Origin: Ancylobacter sonchi
Lineage (GTDB): Bacteria; Pseudomonadota; Alphaproteobacteria; Rhizobiales; Xanthobacteraceae
Assembly: GCF_018390695.1 (NCBI RefSeq)
Contig: NZ_JAHBGF010000033.1
Span: 54,138-118,137, forward strand
DNA length: 64,000 nucleotides
Direction of reading: 5' to 3'
A program made the position numbers and the translations under genes. The notes beneath the pieces are model-generated. The model ran no database searches. It had not been told where the DNA came from and saw only the letters and a program-made list of their open reading frames with translations. Below, in pieces: positions 8,138 through 18,603 of this stretch (the stretch's first letter is position 1; each line of letters opens with the position of its first letter).

Positions 8138-8728
8138 TTACTTCTTCTTCAGTCCGAGCCCGAGCATCAATACCGTGAAGCCGTTGAAAATGAGATCGAC
8201 GCCGAGGAACAGGCCGAGAATCCACATGGAATTGATCGGCCACTGCACGGTGATCTCGATGCCGAGCAGGACGGCGATGACGGCGGAGAACAGGATCCAG
8301 CCCCAGCCGGCCGCCGGGCGCAGCTTGAACGCCGCCACCAGCCGGAACAGGCCGCCGACGATCAACGAGATGCCGAGCAGCAGGGTGAGCACGGCGGCGG
8401 CGAGGTCGGGATTGGTGAAGGCGATGACGCCGGCCACCAGATAGAGCAGGCCGTCGAGCAGCCAGAAGAAGAAGCCGCCCCAGCCCTTCACCGCGAAGGC
8501 GTGGAAGATCTGGGCGATGCCGGCGACCACCATCATCGCGCCGATGTAGTAGACCGAGATCAGCGTGCCGACCACCAGCCCGTAGGAACTGCCGAGCGCG
8601 ATCGCCCCGGCCACGATCAGGATGATGCCGAGGGCGACGAACCACCCCCATTTGGCGCGCAGTTCGTGCAGGTGGCCCGCGAGCGAGCCGGCCGGCGTGG
8701 AGGGGAAGGAATCGGTCGGGGTCGACAT
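8138..8728 (-). CDS. HdeD-family (DUF308) membrane protein
   Basis: Membrane protein of 196 aa with six predicted transmembrane helices in the DUF308 repeat pattern, related to E. coli HdeD, which is linked to acid resistance. Helices are clear in WGWFVALGIILIVAGAIALG, in LLYLVAGVIAF and in ILGLFLGVDLIFNGFTVLML; the protein ends in a basic GLKKK tail. It is the first gene of the four-gene minus-strand unit with opgC and the SGNH pair, which hints at envelope stress or osmotic adaptation. Function in this organism is inferred only from family. Confidence 0.87.
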   Translation of the reverse strand: MSTPTDSFPSTPAGSLAGHLHELRAKWGWFVALGIILIVAGAIALGSSYGLVVGTLISVYYIGAMMVVAGIAQIFHAFAVKGWGGFFFWLLDGLLYLVAGVIAFTNPDLAAAVLTLLLGISLIVGGLFRLVAAFKLRPAAGWGWILFSAVIAVLLGIEITVQWPINSMWILGLFLGVDLIFNGFTVLMLGLGLKKK

Positions 8729-8912
8729 CGGGTCTCGTCCTTCATGCTGGCGCCGCGCCGACGGAGCGCAAACGCGCCACCCCGGTGCGGGGTTCCGGTG
8801 CGCGGCGGGAAACGATGGTATCTTAGACCGGTCGGTGTCCGCGCGCAGTCCGCATTTCCCCGGCGTCGTGCGGGGCGGTTAATATCCGTCCTACACTCGC
8901 GGAGATCCGTGC

Positions 8913-9518
8913 ATGAACGAAACCTTGCCGCTGTTCGACGACGCCACCGTGCCCGCCCGCAAACTGGCCGCGCGGCTGTCGCTGCTGCTCATTGCCGACG
9001 GCGCGGATTTCCTCACCCGCCCGGTGGAGCGAGCGGCGGTGGATTTCGAGGGGCTGGCCGGCGACCGCCATCGCGGCTTCACCCGCAAGGCCGATTCGCG
9101 GGTGCCGTGGTATCCGCGCGGCACGCCGATCCGCAACACGCGGCAGCTGACGCTGGTGGCGCCGGACGAACTCGCCCTCATCGCCGGCCGGCTGGAGCTG
9201 CCGGTGATCGAGCCGTCCTGGCTCGGCGCCAATCTGGTGGTGGAGGGGCTACCGGACCTGACCGCGCTGCCGCCCGGCACCCGGCTGCATTTTCCCGGCG
9301 GCGCCTGCCTGGCGGTCGAGGGGGAGAACGCGCCCTGCCGCCATGCCGGGGCGGCGGTGGCGCGGCATCATCCCGGCCGGACCGGCCTCGACCTCGCCTT
9401 TGTCGGCGCGGCGCGCGGCCGGCGCGGCCTCGTCGCCTGGGTGGAACGGCCCGGCGAGTTCGTCGCCGGCAGCGCCATCGAGGTGCGCGTGCCCGCCCAG
9501 CGCCTGTGGGGGCGGTGA
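8913..9518 (+). CDS. MOSC domain-containing protein
   Basis: Stand-alone MOSC (molybdenum cofactor sulfurase C-terminal) domain protein, 201 aa. Members bind molybdenum cofactor or carry sulfur to it; YiiM and mARC-type proteins belong here. Support comes from GLAGDRHRGFTRKADSR near residues 49-65, RQLTLVAPDELALIA, the LGANLVVEGL segment and the conserved cysteine in ENAPCRHAG. Start at ATG 8913 after a GGAGATCCGTGC leader. It ends 35 bases before a strong terminator shared with the convergent L,D-transpeptidase. Confidence 0.88.
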   Translation: MNETLPLFDDATVPARKLAARLSLLLIADGADFLTRPVERAAVDFEGLAGDRHRGFTRKADSRVPWYPRGTPIRNTRQLTLVAPDELALIAGRLELPVIEPSWLGANLVVEGLPDLTALPPGTRLHFPGGACLAVEGENAPCRHAGAAVARHHPGRTGLDLAFVGAARGRRGLVAWVERPGEFVAGSAIEVRVPAQRLWGR

Positions 9519-9552
9519 GGGCGGCCGCCCGTTCTGTTCGATCCGCAAACGA

Positions 9553-9586
9553 AAATCGCCCGGACGATCCCTCGTCCGGGCGATTT
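9553..9586. terminator. Bidirectional intrinsic terminator
   Basis: Perfect 15-bp inverted repeat (9553-9567 and 9572-9586) with a TCCC tetraloop; the arms end in AAA and TTT, giving U-rich tails on both strands. It sits between the convergent MOSC (+) and L,D-transpeptidase (-) genes and can serve both. Confidence 0.88.
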
Positions 9587-9631
9587 CATGTCGTCAGGCT
9601 TCCGGCGGGAATGCCCGCCGGAGAGATGGCC

Positions 9632-10765
9632 TCAGCGCACCGCCACGTTCGGCGCGCCGGCGGCGCTCACCGGCATCGGCTGCATCGCGGCGCTGCCATC
9701 GGCGGTCTTGGCCGCCGGGTTGCCCGGCATCACCACGACCCTGGTGCCGACCTTCACGCGGTCATACAGGTTCTCGACGTCCTCGTTCAGCATGCGGATG
9801 CAGCCGGAGGACATGAACTGGCCGATGGTGGACGGCTGGTTGGTGCCGTGGATGCGGTAGATGGTGCCGCCGAGATACATGGTGCGGGCGCCCAGCGGGT
9901 TGCCGGGGCCGCCGGCCATGAAGCGCGGCAGGTAGGGCTGGCGCTCGATCATCTCCGCCGGCGGGCGCCAGTCGGCCCATTCCGCCTTGCGGGAGATCTT
10001 CTCGGTGCCGGACCAGGTGAAGCCGTCGCGGCCGACGCCGATGCCGTAGCGCTCGGCCTTGCCGCCGGGCAGCACGTAATAGAGGTAGGTGTTCGGCGTA
10101 TCGATGATGATGGTGCCTGGGGGCTGGGTGGTCGCGTAGTCCACCGTCTGCCGCTTCAGATTGGCGGGCAGTTCCTTCGGCGGGCCTTCCTCCGGCTGAT
10201 CCTCCGGCGGCAGCGTGGCGACCGAGGCGCCGTTGGCGCCCATCACCTGCTGCTGCTGCGGAGCCGAATAGCCCGGCTGGCCGGCCGGGGCGGCGGCATG
10301 CACCTGGCCCGGCGGTGTATAGGGGCCGGACTGCGCGGTGTAGTTCGGCGCGGCGTAGCCGGCCGGCTGCTGGCCGGAATAGGCGCCGGCGGGATAGCCG
10401 GGCTGTGCCGCGGTGGTGCCGGGAGCCGACTGCGCGGCGTAGTTGGGCGCAGTGTAGCCGGCCGGCTGCTGGCCGGAATAGGCACCGGTGGGATAGCCCG
10501 ACGGGGTGCCGCCATTGGCATAGCCGGAAACCGGGGCCGGCGCGCCGGCGGTGGCCGGCGGGGCCATGATCGGGGCGACGCCGCCCTGCGCCGGGGCGCT
10601 CGACGTGCCGTAGGGATCGATGGCGGCCGGCACCTCGACGGTGCCCGGCACCGGCTCGGCCGACTGCGTGGCCTCGACGGGATAGGACTGGGCGCCGGCC
10701 GTACCGACCGACGTCAGAAGGGCCAGAGCGACCGCGGGAGCGAAACCTAGGCGAACGACCATCAT
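9632..10765 (-). CDS. L,D-transpeptidase (YkuD domain) with Pro/Gly/Tyr tandem repeats
   Basis: Periplasmic L,D-transpeptidase, about 377 aa, that would make 3-3 peptidoglycan cross-links or attach proteins to peptidoglycan. The YkuD domain shows H306 in YRIHGTNQPSTIG and the catalytic C322 in SSGCIRMLNEDV. A signal peptide covers residues 1-26 (VRLGFAPAVALALL core, TAGA-QS cleavage). Between them lies a low-complexity linker with two near-identical 24-residue repeats containing GAYSGQQPAGY, encoded at 10329-10399 and 10428-10498. ATG 10765 is preferred; an upstream frame extension to 10822 lacks signal-peptide character. Family call is firm; the linker could be a cell-wall spacer. Confidence 0.9.
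   Translation of the reverse strand: MMVVRLGFAPAVALALLTSVGTAGAQSYPVEATQSAEPVPGTVEVPAAIDPYGTSSAPAQGGVAPIMAPPATAGAPAPVSGYANGGTPSGYPTGAYSGQQPAGYTAPNYAAQSAPGTTAAQPGYPAGAYSGQQPAGYAAPNYTAQSGPYTPPGQVHAAAPAGQPGYSAPQQQQVMGANGASVATLPPEDQPEEGPPKELPANLKRQTVDYATTQPPGTIIIDTPNTYLYYVLPGGKAERYGIGVGRDGFTWSGTEKISRKAEWADWRPPAEMIERQPYLPRFMAGGPGNPLGARTMYLGGTIYRIHGTNQPSTIGQFMSSGCIRMLNEDVENLYDRVKVGTRVVVMPGNPAAKTADGSAAMQPMPVSAAGAPNVAVR
10329..10498 (-). repeat. Two tandem ~71-bp in-frame repeats in the transpeptidase linker
   Basis: Bases 10329-10399 and 10428-10498 are highly similar copies with a period of 99 bases. Each codes for about 24 residues with the core GAYSGQQPAGY followed by APNY. Such repeats can change copy number by slippage or recombination. 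Confidence 0.8.
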
Positions 10766-10945
10766 CAAGCCTACTGGAGTGAATGCCACAACCTTTGCGA
10801 CGACGACATGACGCAGGAACAAGGCGGGTTCAAGACAAGACTAAGTCACGAATGGTCCAGTGTGCTTCAGCCATGCACGAAACGCATGGGCGATGCATAT
10901 AAGCAACAGTAACCCTGTCCTATGTCGTTAACGTCGACCGGGGCA

Positions 10946-11530
10946 TTATGGTTTCGAAATCGTTGAAAAGTCGTTGCTGCTCGCACGGCCATCGGCGATT
11001 TCGCGCTCGCGGTGCCAGCCCACCACCGCCTCGGGATGGCAGTCGGTGGAGGCGAAATACGGCTTGATGTCGATGAGCGGCGTGCCGTCGAGGCAGTCGA
11101 GCCCGGTCACCGTGAGTCGGGTGCCCTCGATGCCCAAAAGGCGCACCGCGCTCATCGCGATGGGGTTGGGCCGCGCCGGGCTGCGCAGCGCGAAGGTGCC
11201 GCGTCCCCTTCCATAGGTGCGGGGCACCTGCACGAGCAGGTCGCGCGGCGCCCGGTCCATCCAGTAGAGCAGCCACAGATGGGTGGTGCCGGCCAGCCCG
11301 TCGAGCGCCGGGGCGAGGGCGGGATCGAGTTCGACGGTGCACACCGCCTGCGACTCGCGCCCGTTCTTCGGGCAGTCCCGGCGGCTGGTCCAGGGCGTGC
11401 GCAGCCGGCCGATGAAATACACCCCGGCATCGGGAGCGGCCGGCAGCTCATGGGTCACCTCGCCGGGGCGGACGCCGAATTCCGCCGCATCGGCCTGATC
11501 GGTCGCCCCGGTCGGCGAAATCGTCCTCAT
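10946..11530 (-). CDS. trmO: tRNA m6t6A37 methyltransferase TrmO (TsaA/UPF0066 family)
   Basis: SAM-dependent enzyme that methylates N6-threonylcarbamoyladenosine at position 37 of certain tRNAs. The family signatures are complete: YFIGRLRTPWTSRRDCPKNG, the TTHLWLLYWMDRAPRDLL segment, FALRSPARPNPIAMSAVRLL, and LDGTPLIDIKPYFASTD. Length (194 aa from ATG 11530) is a little long because of an N-terminal extension of about 35 residues. A GAGGT site lies just upstream of ATG 11530. It is divergent from the ArsR-methyltransferase gene across a 147-base control region. Confidence 0.92.
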   Translation of the reverse strand: MRTISPTGATDQADAAEFGVRPGEVTHELPAAPDAGVYFIGRLRTPWTSRRDCPKNGRESQAVCTVELDPALAPALDGLAGTTHLWLLYWMDRAPRDLLVQVPRTYGRGRGTFALRSPARPNPIAMSAVRLLGIEGTRLTVTGLDCLDGTPLIDIKPYFASTDCHPEAVVGWHREREIADGRASSNDFSTISKP

Positions 11531-11598
11531 CCTACACCTCACTGCCCTGTGCGGCGGCCGGGCCGACGCCTTGTCGACCGGGTCGCCGACTCCCCCAC

Positions 11599-11629
11599 GA
11601 CTTCCCTTGCATCTGACTTCCCTTGCATC
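11599..11629. repeat. 15-bp direct repeat in divergent control region
   Basis: GACTTCCCTTGCATC occurs exactly at 11599-11613 and 11615-11629 (period 16). It lies between trmO and the ArsR-methyltransferase gene, just upstream of the palindromic operator, and could hold promoter -35-like or regulator sites. Confidence 0.5.
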
Positions 11630-11644
11630 CCCTGGCGAAAAGAC

Positions 11645-11660
11645 ATAAAGATATCTTTAT
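11645..11660. promoter_or_regulatory. Perfect 16-bp palindrome, probable operator of the methionine-cycle operon
   Basis: ATAAAGATATCTTTAT is a perfect, AT-rich palindrome standing out in GC-rich DNA, 17 bases before the ATG of the ArsR-family gene. Size and symmetry fit an ArsR-type dimer site, so autoregulation of the ArsR-metF-metH locus is likely. From memory, SAH-responsive SahR regulators control such genes. Confidence 0.72.
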
Positions 11661-11677
11661 ATCTCATCGAGGGCTCC

Positions 11678-12673
11678 ATGCCGGCATCGCCGCTCAGCTT
11701 CGCGTCCCTGCTCGACGGCCTCAAGGCGGCCGGTGAGGACACGCGCCTGCGCCTGCTCGCGCTGCTGGGCGAAGGCGAGCTGACCGTCTCCGAGCTTACC
11801 GAAATCCTCGGCCAGTCGCAGCCCCGAATTTCGAGGCATCTCAAGCTGTTGGCCGAAGCCGGGCTGGTGGAGCGCTTCCGCGAGGCCAGCTGGGTGTTCT
11901 ACCGCCGCGCCGCCGAGACCCCCGCCGCCGCCCTCAGCGACGCGCTGCTCGCCCTGATGGCGCCGGACGACGACATCCTCTTGCGCGACCATGAGCGGCT
12001 GGAGGCGGTGCGCGCCGCCCGCGCCGCCCATGCCCAGGCCTATTTCCGCGCCCACGCCCATGAATGGGACGCGCTGCGCCGCCTGCACGCCCCCGACGAA
12101 CAGGTCGAGCAGGCCATTCTCGAGGCCCTTCAAGGCATTGAGATTTCTTCGCTTCTCGATCTCGGTACCGGCACCGGGCGCATATTGGAGCTGTTTGCCC
12201 CGCGCATCGAGCGCGGCGTCGGCATCGATCTGTCGTCCGACATGCTCGCCGTCGCCCGCGCCAATCTGGAGCGGGCCGGCGCGCGCAATTGCACGGTGCG
12301 GCAGGGGGATATCTACAGCCTCGCTCTGCCGCGCGACGCTTTCGACGTGGTGATCGTCCACCAGGTGCTGCACTTCCTCGAGGACGCCCCGCGGGCGCTG
12401 AAGGAAGCGGCGCGGGTGCTGAAGCCCGGCGGGCATCTGCTGGTGGTCGATTTCGCCCCGCACGACCTCGAATTCCTGCGCGAGGCGCACGCCCATCGTC
12501 GCCTCGGCTTCGCGCCGGAGGTGGTCGAGCACTGGCTGTCCCAGGCCGGGCTGGTGCCGCGCTCGCATCGCCCGCTTGCCCCGCAAGCCGATGGAAAACT
12601 TACCGTTTCTCTCTGGCTGGCCCGCGATCCGCGCGCGACGCAGCCCGCCCAAAAGCACAAGGAGGTCGCCTGA
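11678..12673 (+). CDS. ArsR-family regulator fused to SAM-dependent methyltransferase
   Basis: Two-domain protein of 331 aa. Residues about 10-95 are an ArsR winged-helix (ELTVSELTEILGQSQPRISR as the HTH, then HLKLLAEAGLVERFREASW). Residues about 145-310 are a class I methyltransferase: motif I LLDLGTGTGRILELF, GVGIDLSSDMLAVARANL, and VVIVHQVLHFLEDAPRALKE. No metal-binding cysteine pair of arsenic sensors is visible, so SAM or SAH is a more likely ligand than a metal. It overlaps metF by one base (TGATG) and precedes metH, which points to control of the methionine/SAM cycle. A perfect palindrome lies just upstream. Whether the methyltransferase domain is catalytic or a sensor is open. Confidence 0.88.
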   Translation: MPASPLSFASLLDGLKAAGEDTRLRLLALLGEGELTVSELTEILGQSQPRISRHLKLLAEAGLVERFREASWVFYRRAAETPAAALSDALLALMAPDDDILLRDHERLEAVRAARAAHAQAYFRAHAHEWDALRRLHAPDEQVEQAILEALQGIEISSLLDLGTGTGRILELFAPRIERGVGIDLSSDMLAVARANLERAGARNCTVRQGDIYSLALPRDAFDVVIVHQVLHFLEDAPRALKEAARVLKPGGHLLVVDFAPHDLEFLREAHAHRRLGFAPEVVEHWLSQAGLVPRSHRPLAPQADGKLTVSLWLARDPRATQPAQKHKEVA

Positions 12674-13602
12674 TGTCGTCGGATGTCGAGCGCCGCAGCC
12701 GCCGCTCCGGCGGGCGGCCGATTTCGGTGTCGTTCGAGTTCTTCCCGCCCAAGACGCCGGAGATGGAGGCCACGCTGTGGAACTCCATCACCCGTCTGGC
12801 GCCGCTGGCACCGAAATTCGTCTCGGTGACCTATGGCGCCGGCGGCTCGACCCGCGAGCGCACCCACGCCACCGTCGAGCGCATCGTCAAGGACACCCGC
12901 CTCGCTCCCGCCGCGCATCTCACCTGCGTTGCCGCCTCGAAGGGCGAGGTGGACGAGGTGGTGCGCGGCTATTGGGATGCCGGCGTGCGCCATATCGTGG
13001 CGCTGCGCGGTGATCCGCCGGGCGGGGTCGGCCAGGCCTATGAGCCGCACCCGGAGGGCTACAAGAGCTCCGCCGATCTGGTCGCCGGCCTGCGCCGCAT
13101 CGCGAATTTCGAAGTCTCCGTATCGGCTTACCCGGAAAAGCACCCGGAGAGCCCGTCCTTCGACACCGATCTCGACATCCTCCAGGCCAAGGTCGAGGCC
13201 GGCGCCACGCGGGCGATCACCCAGTGCTTCTTCGACAATGACCTGTATTTTCGCTACCTCGACAAGGTGCGCGCGCGGGGGATCGATGTTCCCGTCGTGC
13301 CCGGCATCCTGCCGGTATCGAACTTCAAGCAGGCGAACAATTTTGCGGAGAAGACCGGCTGCTACATGCCGGCATGGCTGGCGGGCCGCTTCGAGGGGCT
13401 GGACGACGATCCGGAGACCCGCAAGCTGATCGCCGCCGCCGTGGCGGCCGAGCAGGTGTTCGACCTCGTCGATCGCGGCGTGACCGAGTTCCATTTCTAC
13501 ACGCTGAACCGCGCCGACCTCGTCTACGCCATCTGCCACCTGCTCGGCATCCGCCCGCCGCAGAATGCGGAAGGGCAGGGCAACGGCCAGGCGGCGGCGT
13601 GA
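12673..13602 (+). CDS. metF: 5,10-methylenetetrahydrofolate reductase
   Basis: FAD-dependent reductase making 5-methyltetrahydrofolate, the methyl donor for methionine synthase downstream. Features of the family are the N-terminal ISVSFEFFPPKTPEME (catalytic Glu), FVSVTYGAGGSTRERT, HLTCVAASKGEV, HIVALRGDPPGG, and QCFFDNDLYFRYLDK. Length (309 aa) is typical of bacterial MetF. The ATG overlaps the preceding stop as TGATG and has an AAGGAGG site 8 bases upstream. It is co-transcribed with the ArsR-methyltransferase gene. Confidence 0.96.
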   Translation: MSSDVERRSRRSGGRPISVSFEFFPPKTPEMEATLWNSITRLAPLAPKFVSVTYGAGGSTRERTHATVERIVKDTRLAPAAHLTCVAASKGEVDEVVRGYWDAGVRHIVALRGDPPGGVGQAYEPHPEGYKSSADLVAGLRRIANFEVSVSAYPEKHPESPSFDTDLDILQAKVEAGATRAITQCFFDNDLYFRYLDKVRARGIDVPVVPGILPVSNFKQANNFAEKTGCYMPAWLAGRFEGLDDDPETRKLIAAAVAAEQVFDLVDRGVTEFHFYTLNRADLVYAICHLLGIRPPQNAEGQGNGQAAA

Positions 13603-13613
13603 GCGTCTTGCTT

Positions 13614-13661
13614 ACCTCTCCCTACTGGGGCGAGGTCGCCGCGGAGCGGCGGGTGAGGGGG
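13614..13661. repeat. GC-rich intergenic repeat, left of DUF559 remnant
   Basis: CCTCTCCCTACTGGGGCGAG followed by a CCGCGGAGCGG hairpin core and GGGTGAGGGGG resembles dispersed intergenic repeats common in Hyphomicrobiales. The closing GGGTGAGGGG is the inverted complement of CCCCTCACCC on the other side of the DUF559 remnant. Confidence 0.5.
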
Positions 13662-13980
13662 ATGGACGCTAAGATATTTCGTGCGCGCCGGTTGCGCCGA
13701 GACCAGACGGACGCTGAGTTTCTCTTCTGGTCACGCTCCGCAACCGGCCGCTGGATGGTTGGAAGTTCCGGCGGCAGGCGCCGATCGATCGCTTCACGGT
13801 CGATTGCTCTGCCCCGATATCCAATCGGTGGTCGAACGCGACGGCGGGCAACACGGCCCTGAGACCGAAGTCGATAGAACCTAGATGATCGAGGCGTGTG
13901 GCTATCTGGTCATCCGTTTCTGCAATAACGACGTGCTGACGAACATAGACGGCGTTCCGCTCCGCATTCTCGAAACATTG
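13662..13980 (+). pseudogene. Decayed DUF559 (endonuclease-fold) gene
   Basis: Fragments of a DUF559 protein appear in three frames. MDAKIFRARRLRRDQTDAEF begins at 13662; a shift near 13735 leads to LRNRPLDGWKFRRQAPIDRF; a second shift near 13806 gives LLCPDIQSVVERDGGQHG; and a TAG at 13882-13884 interrupts before [23 protein letters not shown]559 proteins are small Vsr/restriction-endonuclease-fold proteins that often sit between intergenic repeats. Two frameshifts and one nonsense codon make it a clear relict. It separates metF from metH. Confidence 0.82.
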
Positions 13981-13990
13981 CGCGGCGGTA

Positions 13991-14027
13991 CCCCTCACCC
14001 CAACCCTCTCTCCGCGGGGAGAGGGAG
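13991..14027. repeat. GC-rich intergenic repeat with hairpin, right of DUF559 remnant
   Basis: CCCCTCACCCCAACCCTCTC followed by a hairpin: 14004-14013 pairs with 14016-14025 (one G-T pair). It is the inverted partner of the repeat at 13614-13661. It ends 17 bases before the metH ATG and may affect that leader. Confidence 0.55.
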
Positions 14028-14043
14028 CAGAAAGTGCTCCGCC

Positions 14044-15117
14044 ATGGCTGACACCGTATCCCGGACCGACACCCTCGCCGCCCTCCAGGCCGCCGCCCGC
14101 GAGCGCATCCTCGTGCTCGACGGCGCCATGGGCACGATGATCCAGCAGCTGAAGCTGGACGAGGCCGGCTATCGCGGCGAGCGCTTCAAGTCGTGGAACC
14201 GCGACCTCAAGGGCAATAACGACCTGCTGAACCTCACCGTGCCGGATGCGGTGCGCGACATCCACCTCGCCTATTTCATGGCCGGGGCGGATATCGTCGA
14301 GACCAACACCTTCTCGGGCACCACCATCGCCATGGCCGATTACGGCATGGAGAGCCTCGTCTACGAGCTGAACTTCGAGGGCGCCAAGCTGGCCAAGGAG
14401 GCCGCGAAGCTGGCCGAGGCGAAGGACGGCCGCCGCCGCTTCGTCGCCGGCGCCATCGGGCCGACCAACCGCACCGCCTCGATCTCGCCGGACGTCAACG
14501 ACCCCGGCTTCCGCGCCACCTCCTTCGACGAGCTGGCCACCGCCTATGGCGAGCAGGCCGGTGCGCTGATCGACGGCGGCTCGGACCTCCTGCTGATCGA
14601 GACCATCTTCGACACGTTGAACGCCAAGGCGGCGGTGTTCGCCATCGAGCGGCTGTTCGAGGCGCGCGGCATCCGCGTGCCGGTGATGATCTCCGGCACC
14701 ATCACCGATCTGTCCGGCCGCACACTGTCCGGCCAGACCCCGGCGGCGTTCTGGAATTCGCTGCGCCACGCCCAGCCCTTCTCCATCGGGCTCAATTGCG
14801 CGCTCGGTGCCAAGGAGATGCGCGGCCATATCGACGAACTGTCGCGCATCGCCGACACCTTCGTCTGCGCCTATCCCAATGCCGGCCTGCCCAACGAGTT
14901 CGGCCTCTATGACGAGAGCCCGGAGGCGATGGCCAAGCTGGTCGGCGAGTTCGCCGCTTCCGGTCTCGTCAACATCGTCGGCGGCTGCTGCGGCACGACG
15001 CCGGACCATATCGGCGCCATCGCCCGCGCCGTCGCCCCGCATGCGCCGCGCGACCTCCCGGAGATCGCCCCGCGCCTGCGCCTGTCGGGCCTCGAACCCT
15101 TCGAGATGCGGGCATGA
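14044..15117 (+). CDS. Methionine synthase, homocysteine-binding subunit (split MetH, part 1)
   Basis: Zinc-dependent homocysteine S-methyltransferase module of 357 aa. It contains [20 protein letters not shown] and YRGERF at the start, [25 protein letters not shown] and the zinc ligands C252 (in GLNCALG) and C315-C316 (in GGCCGTT). In canonical MetH this module is fused to the folate, B12 and activation modules; here a TGA at 15115 ends it and the rest is encoded by the next gene in another frame, 61 bases later. The true ATG is 14044; an in-frame extension upstream is only DUF559 remnant. Together the two gene products should form a cobalamin-dependent methionine synthase. Confidence 0.92.
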   Translation: MADTVSRTDTLAALQAAARERILVLDGAMGTMIQQLKLDEAGYRGERFKSWNRDLKGNNDLLNLTVPDAVRDIHLAYFMAGADIVETNTFSGTTIAMADYGMESLVYELNFEGAKLAKEAAKLAEAKDGRRRFVAGAIGPTNRTASISPDVNDPGFRATSFDELATAYGEQAGALIDGGSDLLLIETIFDTLNAKAAVFAIERLFEARGIRVPVMISGTITDLSGRTLSGQTPAAFWNSLRHAQPFSIGLNCALGAKEMRGHIDELSRIADTFVCAYPNAGLPNEFGLYDESPEAMAKLVGEFAASGLVNIVGGCCGTTPDHIGAIARAVAPHAPRDLPEIAPRLRLSGLEPFEMRA

Positions 15118-15178
15118 GAACCGCCACCCGTTCCCGACTCCGCCGTCCTTCCGTCACCCCGCATCAAGAGCAGGCGTC

Positions 15179-17860
<2,682 letters not shown>

Positions 17861-17868
17861 GGGCGGGC

Positions 17869-18597
17869 ATGGCCACTCCGGGTCGGCCGGCGCGTCGCGT
17901 CTGGCACTGGGCGCTGCTTGCCTTCCTTGCGTGGCTGGCGCTCGCCTATTCGATGGCGCCGCGGCTGTGGACCCACCACGGCGAGCAGCCGGGCATCAAG
18001 CCGCTGCCGATGGTCACCTCGACCCTTCCGGGACTCCCCGGCGACCCGCTCGACGTCGGCCTCGTCGGCACGCGCGAGGAGATCCAGCACGCCATGGCCG
18101 CCGCCGGCTGGCAGGCAGGCGAGCCGGATAGGGCGCTGCTGGTCTATGCCGGCCGCCTGCCGGACCTCGCCTTCGAGACGGCGGAGCAGGGGGACACCGG
18201 CCGCCGCGACCGCGTGCTGTTGTGGAAGGTGCTGGACATCGGCGCCGAGCGGCGGCCGGTCTGGCTCGGCGCGGCGACTTCGGACCGTCCCGATCAGCCC
18301 GGCAGCGCCGTTCGCCGGCTCGATCCGGACATCGATGCCGTGCGCGACCGGCTGATCGCCGACCTCGATGACGCCCGCGCGCTGGTTGCGGTCTATCAGG
18401 TCACCGGCCTCGGCCCGACGCTGTTCGGCCGCGCCGGCGGCGAGCATTACCGGAGCGATGGCGAGATCCATGTCGGCCGGTTGGCCGTTCGCGGCACCCC
18501 GGCGGAGGGGCCGGCCATCCTCATCGCCCCGCCCCCCGTCGTCGGCCTCAAGGACCGCCTGTGGCGCGTCATTGGCGATCTGGCCGGCGGTAACTGA
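17869..18597 (+). CDS. LssY C-terminal domain membrane-anchored protein
   Basis: 242-aa protein with one N-terminal membrane segment (WHWALLAFLAWLALAYSMAP) and an LssY_C-like extracytoplasmic domain: DPLDVGLVGTREEIQHAMAA, AGWQAGEPDRALLVYAGR, DLAFET and RPVWLGAATSD are recognisable family landmarks. LssY itself lies in the Legionella type I secretion (lss) locus, but its biochemical role is unknown. It starts 8 bases after metH and probably rides on the same transcript, without an obvious functional link to methionine. Confidence 0.78.
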   Translation: MATPGRPARRVWHWALLAFLAWLALAYSMAPRLWTHHGEQPGIKPLPMVTSTLPGLPGDPLDVGLVGTREEIQHAMAAAGWQAGEPDRALLVYAGRLPDLAFETAEQGDTGRRDRVLLWKVLDIGAERRPVWLGAATSDRPDQPGSAVRRLDPDIDAVRDRLIADLDDARALVAVYQVTGLGPTLFGRAGGEHYRSDGEIHVGRLAVRGTPAEGPAILIAPPPVVGLKDRLWRVIGDLAGGN

Positions 18598-18603
18598 GCC
18601 GGC

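Noticed and set aside
13374..13862. Plus-strand frame spanning the end of metF and the DUF559 remnant
   Set aside because: Its first part is a metF shadow; only the later part is meaningful, and that belongs to the broken DUF559 gene.
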